Positions 58,679 through 64,000 of a stretch of 64,000 nucleotides of DNA are shown here, one piece after another. The stretch spans positions 78,407 to 142,406 of the forward strand of contig MU277743.1 in assembly GCA_022385805.1 (NCBI GenBank), in the 5' to 3' direction. The translations under genes were made by a program, and so were the position numbers. The notes beneath the pieces are model-generated. The model did not search any database, was not told where the DNA came from, and worked only from the letters and a program-made list of their open reading frames with translations. The stretch is from Pilatotrama ljubarskyi. Taxonomy: Eukaryota; Basidiomycota; Agaricomycetes; Polyporales; Polyporaceae. Numbering within the stretch: the first letter of the stretch is position 1; each line of letters begins with the position of its first letter.

Positions 58679-61600
58679 TCAATCCATCTCCTCGATCTCG
58701 ATGTCGTCGTCCTCGAGGTCGACGTCCATGCTCTCGCCCGTACCTTCGTGGTTCGGGATGATCTGCAGGCGGTTGTGCGGGCCGTCGAACGTGACCCGGA
58801 CGGTTTCGCCGTCGCGGATGCGCTCGGAGAGGATCATGACCGAGAGCGGGTTGAGGAGCTCCTGCTGGATGGCGCGGTTGAGCGGCCGTGCGCCATAGAC
58901 TGGCGAGTAGCCGATCGACATGAGGTAGTTCTTCGCCGCGTCGTCCAGCTCGAGCTTCATCTTCCGGTCCGAGAGACGTTCCTGGACCTCCTTGAGACGG
59001 ATGTCGACGATCTTCAGCACGTTCGCACGAGACAACGTACGCTGTAAAGTTACAAGTCAATATGATTGCCGCGATGATGCTCGGAAGTAAGAGTGTACTC
59101 ACGAAGATGACGATCTCGTCGATACGGTTGATGAACTCGGGCGGGAAGTGGTTGCGGATCGCACCCATTACGAGTTCCCTTGTTGCGGGCTTGACGGGTC
59201 CCTCGCCCATGTCGTTGAGGAACGCCGCACCAAGGTTGCTGGTCATGATGATGACCGTGTTACGGAAGTCGACAACACGACCCTGGCCATCCGTCAACCG
59301 TCCATCATCGAGCACCTGGAGGAAGAGCTGGTAGAACTCCCTCGAGGCCTTCTCGATCTCATCGATGAGGACGATGGAGTATGGCTTCCGACGGATGTAC
59401 TCCGTGAGCTGGCCACCCTGGTCGTGACCGACGTAGCCCGGAGGAGCACCAATGAGACGAGCGATCGAATGCTTCTCGGAGTACTCCGAGCCGTCGATCC
59501 GGATCATCGCCTCAGGAGAGTCGAACAGGATCGTAGCGAGCTATAGAACAAGGGTCAGGATGGTTGTCCATGCTAAAGACAGCGAGTAGACTACTTACCG
59601 TCTTGCTCATCAAGGTCTTACCAGTACCGGAAGGACCAGCGAACAAGAAGCTTGCAATCGGCCGGTTCGCGTTCCGCAAGCCAGAGCGACTGAGACGAAT
59701 TGCATTCGCCACCGCCTTGACCGCCTCGGGCTGACCGACGACGCTCTCCGCAAGGATCTTCTCCATGCGAAGCAGCTTCTCCTTCTCCGTGCTCATCAAC
59801 CGGGTCACTGGGATGTTAGTCCACCTTGCGACGATCTCGGCGATCTGCTCCGGAGTCACGGTGTCGGTACCAGAGCCACGAGCAGCGTCCTCCTCGGCCT
59901 TCTTCGCCTCGAGCTGCGCCAACTTGTTCTGGAGGTCGGGGAGGGCATAGTACCTGAGGTCGGAGGCGGTAGCGAGATCGTACCGACGCTCGGCTTCGTC
60001 TGCCTTGGCCTTGAGCTCGTCGATACGCCGACGGACGGACGCAATCTCGTCGCCGCGCTTCTTCTCGGCCTCGTACTGTGCCTGGAGAGGCTTGAGCTGG
60101 TCCTCTACGTCGGCGATAGCTTTGCGAGCTACAGCGAGACGCTCCTTCGAGGCCTCATCCTTCTCCCGTTCGAGAGCGTGGATTTCAACCTCGAGCTCAA
60201 GCTTGCGACGCTGGAGCTTGTCGATGGCTTCGGGAGCAGTCTCGCGGGTTACGCGTACACTGGAGACAGATGTGAGCTACTGTACTGCATAGGTCGCACC
60301 AGATAAAACTACTAACCTTGCGCAGGCCTCGTCGACGAGGTCAATGGCGGAGTCAGGCAGCCGTCTCGACGTAAGGTAGCGGTGGGCGAGTTGTGCAGCC
60401 GCAATGAGCGCACCATCGTGGATCCGGACACCGTGGTGGACCTCGTACTTCTCCCGGATACCACGAAGGATGGAGATCGTTTCCGGAACGGAGGGCTCGT
60501 TGACGAGCACTTGAGCGAACCGACGCTCGAGCGCAGGATCCGATTCGATGTACTTCCTGTACTCGGCGAGGGTAGTAGCACCAATGCACCGGAGCTTACC
60601 ACGGGCAAGCAAGGGCTTGAAGAGGTTGGCAGCATCCATACCGCCGCCCTCTGCGCCCCGACCAGCCATGATGAGGTGCAGTTCGTCGATGAAGAGAATG
60701 ATTCCGGGACCCTCCTCAGCAGCCTTCTCGACTTCGTTCAGGACGGACTTGATACGCTCCTCGTACTCTCCCTTGTACTTGGCGCCCGCCATGAGTGCAC
60801 CCATATCGAGGGAGTAGAGACGAGCGATGAGCGAAGCCGGTACATCGCGGTTGACGATGCGCTGCGCGAGGCCTTCTGCGATGGCGGACTTTCCAACACC
60901 GGGTTCACCGATGAGGACGGGGTTGTTCTTCGTCCTACATGACAGGTCAGTATACGTCCCAGATAAAAAATGCAACGCATACTTACCGTCTGCAGAGGAT
61001 ACGGATGACGCGGCGAATCTCGTTGTCACGTCCGATTACAGGGTCGAGCTTGCCCTCCTCAGCGAGAGCGGTGAGGTCGGTGGCGTACTTGTTCAAAGCA
61101 TCGAAGCCCTGTTCGGCGTTCTTGCTGTCGACGCGACGGTTACCGCGAATTTGGTCGATGGCGGTCTTGACGACATCCTCGGTGAGACCGGACTCCTTCA
61201 AGACGGGCTGTATCGAGGGATCCTTGATGAGGGCGGCAAGGATATGGTCTTGTGCGATGTACGAGTCGTGCATGGTCTTGCGCAAGGACTCTGCCTCACG
61301 CAAGACCTTGAGAGCACCCGTACTGAGGGAGACCTCCTCGGGAGGTGGAGACTGCGAGGGAAGGCGGACGATGATCTTTTGGAGACCTCTCCGGATAGCG
61401 ACCTGGTGTGCTGTTAGAACCTCGCTTCTGGACGTGCTGTGAGAAAGAAAACTTACTGGATCACCACCGGCCTTCTCGATGACGGAAGTGAATAGCGAGT
61501 GCGACCCTGCTGGCGCACCTTCGCCTTGGCCTTCATTGAGTAGCACAAAGGCAATGTGGGCTGGGTGTACTGTACGGAGGTGTTAGTCGTCTGATCACTG

Positions 61601-61712
61601 ACGTATGCACCCGAAGCAACTTACCCTGCGCATGTGAGTAGTCCTTCGCGAGCTGGATCGCCGCCGCAAGGGACTCCTGGGTCTTGTCGGTGAAGTTCAT
61701 GGACGATGCCAT
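58679..61712 (-). CDS. HSP104: Heat shock protein 104 / ClpB-type AAA+ disaggregase
   Basis: About 900 residues in seven or so exons, the normal Hsp104 length. It starts [20 protein letters not shown], the Clp N-domain, continuing [16 protein letters not shown] and [23 protein letters not shown]1 has Walker A GEPGVGKS and Walker B ILFIDELH near 60690-60920. The middle coiled-coil domain spans about 59870-60250. NBD2 has Walker A GPSGTGKT near 59620-59640, Walker [12 protein letters not shown] near 59360 and GYVGHDQGG before it. The C-terminus ends in an acidic [10 protein letters not shown] tail, as in yeast Hsp104, which binds TPR co-chaperones. With Hsp70 and Hsp40 it pulls proteins out of aggregates in the cytosol and nucleus. 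The upstream region carries heat-shock and stress sites. A heat-induced gene with six introns is notable. Confidence 0.96.
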
Positions 61713-61816
61713 GGTTGTCGTAAAGAAAGAAGAAAAGGGGTGTTAGACGAAGGGTATAAAGAAAGCTGTAGTCGTAAGTCGTAGAATGCAAGTTGGGGTC
61801 CCTCCGCGGGCGCACG

Positions 61817-61821
61817 AGGGG
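61817..61821 (+). promoter_or_regulatory. Stress response element-like AGGGG
   Basis: AGGGG on the plus strand, about 100 bp upstream of the HSP104 start; a CCCCT copy lies near 61972. A 5-bp motif is weak evidence alone but fits the context. Confidence 0.35.
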
Positions 61822-61828
61822 TTATATA
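61822..61828 (-). promoter_or_regulatory. TATA box of HSP104
   Basis: TATATAA on the minus strand, 110 bp upstream of the HSP104 ATG and downstream of the heat-shock element. Confidence 0.6.
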
Positions 61829-61889
61829 GCTCAACTGCTCCTGTCGAAAGCCGTCGAAATGGCACGAATGAGCGCGACCCCGCAGGCGA

Positions 61890-61897
61890 GAACGTTC
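61890..61897. promoter_or_regulatory. Heat-shock element (GAA-nn-TTC)
   Basis: GAACGTTC forms the inverted pair of GAA units recognised by Hsf1, about 62 bp upstream of the HSP104 TATA box. Two direct GAA units, TCGAAAGCCGTCGAAAT, lie nearby at 61843-61859. Confidence 0.6.
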
Positions 61898-62075
61898 CAG
61901 TGTTGGCCGCAATAGTCTACGCACCTTCCTTATACTGACGTCACCCGCGTCACTCTCTGGCGCTTCTCTCCCCTCCTTGCCCGGCCGACGCCGCATCCCT
62001 TTCCCACGGTCCTCCCGAACGCAACGCCTGCTACGCCTTCCTAATCCGGACTCGTCTAGCTCTCTGTCGACCGTC

Positions 62076-62728
62076 ATGCTCGCCCGACGAGCTCTTCAGG
62101 GCCTCGCCCGCCCCCTCACCCGCCTCTCTTCGTCCTCGACGTCCGCTCCGGTGCCCGCTCAGGAGGCTGCCGCACCTGCTGCCCCTGTACCACAGGCACC
62201 CAACTATCCCACTACCTGGTCGACCAGCCAGCGGCCTCGCCCTGGACCGCAATCTGGCCCCCGCTTTGAGCAGACTATCATGGAACTTCAACCAAACCCG
62301 CTCAGCGCAATGGAGATGATCAACCGAGAACCCATCCGCGTGGTACACGGCCGCAAGGCTGTTTGCGACGGCGGTACGTGCTGCTCTCTTTGCGTGCTCG
62401 CGCTCCTCTCACCTCCGTATAGGAGGAGGACCTCTTGGCCATCCTAAGATCTTCATCAACCTGGTGAGTATCATCTACTCGGTTTGTGTCCGAGCATCGA
62501 CTTACTTGAGTTGATGAAAGGACAAGCCAGGCCCTCGAGCTTGCGGGTACGTGCTATGGTTGCATCGCAACCCCTGAATAGTAAAGCCTAACCGTGTTAC
62601 CCTGCATCCATGTTGTGATACACAGATACTGGTAAGCTTTGTCGGATCTGTCCAATGGAAAGTTGCAAACTAACTCTGTACTTGGCACCAGTGGTCTTCG
62701 CTTCGAACAGGCACCTCATCACGACTAG
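62076..62728 (+). CDS. NDUFS6: NADH:ubiquinone oxidoreductase 13-kDa-type subunit (NDUFS6-like)
   Basis: Five exons, 62076-62373, 62423-62463, 62521-62546, 62626-62631 and 62692-62728, total 408 nt and 135 residues. The N-terminus MLARRALQGLARPLTRLSSS is a mitochondrial targeting sequence. The conserved end reads [22 protein letters not shown] followed by RACGYCGLRFEQ, matching NDUFS6 (CDGGGGALGHPKV and CGYCGLQF in human). Zinc is held by the cysteine of CDGG, the histidine of GHPK and the two cysteines of CGYC. The subunit is a peripheral part of the complex I N-module in the inner mitochondrial membrane and is needed late in assembly. The middle (PTTWSTSQRPRPGPQSGPRFEQTIM) is of the fungal type. 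The 6-nt fourth exon is needed to keep the CGYC motif. Confidence 0.9.
62626..62631 (+). other. 6-nt micro-exon in NDUFS6 gene
   Basis: Exon 3 ends GCT TGC GG and the last exon begins TGGTCTTCGC. The six bases ATACTG lie between ACACAG and GTAAGC. Joined, they give GCT TGC GGA TAC TGT GGT, the ACGYCG zinc motif. Without them the frame and the second cysteine are lost. Confidence 0.85.
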
Positions 62729-63408
62729 TAGATTGCGCCCTGTTCTGTATGCTGCTCCCCAATACCATTCAGGATCGCCGCTGCTGCATCCGTCCGACCT
62801 CGGCCGACGACTCCTTCTCTGGATGTTGGCGTCCTCCCTGATATCGCTTCTCGGGGCCGTGAGGCTGTTCGTGTGAATTCCGATCGTAGTCGCAGTCGTA
62901 CCCGGACATGAACTTCTTCTCTCACATCCATCTGTCCAACCGTACATCCGTCTTACGTCTGGCACCGAGGTTCTGCATCCTGACCCCGTCTCAAGCGTCT
63001 GTGAGCTTACCCACCCAGCAAGCACCGCCTCTGTTCGGTCAAAGACCTGCCTGGGTCGCCCAAGACAGCTCAAACAGGCCTGCAGCTTGCTGCCGAAGGT
63101 TCAACGCACCGGTCCCAGCACAGGCGATAAAAGTCACCGGACGCCCTCTTCCTCGCTCCGATGAATCGCCATCCCCATTCATACGTGTGGGAGTCTCAGA
63201 CGCGCTGGCCGCTCTAGGCCTCGAGCGTGAGCACTCCGTCGCGGCCTCTCCGGGCTTCGAACGCACACTGGACGGTGGATCTGCACGCGTCCGTCCGATA
63301 CGCGACCTTCGTGCAGACATCGGCTGCGGGGGATGTGTGATGCGCGACTTCTGTACTGTGAATGCACCGCGCTACTGCTCTTAGCGCTGCCACAGCGGGC
63401 AGAACCCA
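62729..63408. other. Region downstream of NDUFS6, no clear gene
   Basis: 680 bp. One plus-strand frame at 62908-63384 (158 codons) lacks any recognisable motif and has an Arg/Ser/Pro bias expected by chance. A 3' UTR of NDUFS6 should occupy the first part. Confidence 0.4.
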
Positions 63409-64000
63409 ATGTTTGGGGTCCAAACATGCGAGTAACATCGGGAAAACTGAAACAATCTGACTAAGATGTCCATGCTCGGGACATTGAGAAAACATTGGTT
63501 GGACATTCGAAATGGTATTCGATAATTCTTCCCATGGTCCGGTCGGAACCATTCGAAAACCTACATGAACGTTAGCCCAATGTTTCGAACGCAGGTCATG
63601 CAGAAACCAACGTGAATGCATACTAAAAGGTATCAGAATGTTTGGGCTGAGGACAATGGATAGACATTGTGAAAGCATACAAAATGTCTCGCATCGAAAC
63701 ATGCTGAAAACATCCGGGACGTTCACAATGGTTTCACAATGTTTAGAGCATGGTTAGCGGTGATACACCTTGAAAACATGTCGAATGTCTCCTGGATGTT
63801 CCTTCTCCGGAACATTGAGATGTCATTGTAAGGACATATTCAATGTCTTCATCGTGTTTCGGCGTGTACCATAGTACGAACATCAAGCAAACATTCAAAA
63901 TGATTTACTCATGTTTTCCCCAAGTTCCGCCCCAAATCATGCCGAAACTCTTATTTCAGTTATTTCAATGTTTTCACGATGTTTTGGACCAAAACATTGG
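63409..64000. repeat. AT-richer tract of degenerate AAACATT/AATGTTT motifs with palindromes
   Basis: Base composition changes sharply compared with the rest of the window. The motif ACATT/AATGT, often as AAACATT or CAATGTTT, recurs in both orientations about every 20-30 bp. Two near-identical perfect hairpins bound the visible part: ATGTTTGG-GGT-CCAAACAT at 63409-63427 and ATGTTTTGG-A-CCAAAACAT at 63979-63997. There is no long reading frame. This looks like an internal or terminal part of a repetitive element or a decayed satellite that continues beyond the window. Confidence 0.55.

Larger units (their letters stand above)
61713..62075. promoter_or_regulatory. Divergent promoter, HSP104 / NDUFS6-like gene
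   Basis: 363 bp between start codons pointing away from each other. On the HSP104 side it contains a TATATAA box, an AGGGG stress element and a GAA-TTC heat-shock element. Confidence 0.7.

Noticed and set aside
62908..63384. 158-codon plus-strand frame downstream of NDUFS6 as a gene
   Set aside because: No recognisable domain, codon use looks random, and no supporting introns; left as possible but unsupported.

Overview
The window reads as nuclear DNA of a filamentous basidiomycete, most likely an Agaricomycete. It is GC-rich, genes are packed on both strands, most are split by many 50-65 nt introns with CTNA-type branch sites, and the proteins are conserved eukaryotic housekeeping proteins. 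The exact species cannot be fixed from the sequence alone. There is no bacterial-style operon, no CRISPR array, and I saw no tRNA or rRNA gene. Coordinates given for genes run from start codon to stop codon and include introns.

Layout. 1-365: C-terminal end of DNA polymerase zeta (REV3). 638-1393: small AGTRAP-family membrane protein. 1662-6754 (minus): TPR plus GT41 O-GlcNAc-transferase-like enzyme. 7550-9389: transaldolase. 9558-10793 (minus): Mediator subunit MED20. 11182-12696: diphthamide enzyme DPH7. 12753-14684 (minus): TMEM135-like membrane protein. 14828-16208: nested transposon pair (a 441-bp MITE inside the terminal repeat of a hAT-type element, which also holds a 565-base assembly gap). 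16377-17844 (minus): dysferlin-domain (Pex23-type) protein. 17945-18810: mitochondrial HSCB/JAC1 co-chaperone. 19246-23475: DExH helicase with dsRNA-binding domains. 23927-27323: AP-2 alpha adaptin. 27490-30745 (minus): PH-C2-RasGAP protein of the BUD2/CLA2 kind. 31725-32981 (minus): ELO fatty-acid elongase. 34017-34710 (minus): unknown small protein. 35570-47471: VPS13. 47828-52418 (minus): DENN-domain protein. 53655-56012 (minus): NIPA-type Mg transporter. 56221-58304: unknown protein. 58679-61712 (minus): HSP104. 62076-62728: NDUFS6-like complex I subunit. 63409-64000: unusual AT-richer repeat-like tract running off the window end.

The genes do not form one pathway. Several concern membranes and trafficking (AP-2 alpha, VPS13, DENN, dysferlin-domain, NIPA, ELO, TMEM135-like) and others mitochondria (HSCB, NDUFS6), but this looks like ordinary eukaryotic gene order. 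The most interesting features are the nested transposon whose insertion history can be read base by base, two introns that only make sense with GC-AG splice sites, a 6-nt micro-exon inside the NDUFS6 zinc motif, a 16-nt micro-exon just before the RasGAP arginine finger, a heat-shock promoter shared by HSP104 and NDUFS6, and the AT-rich palindromic tract at the right edge. No convincing wholly new biological system was found.
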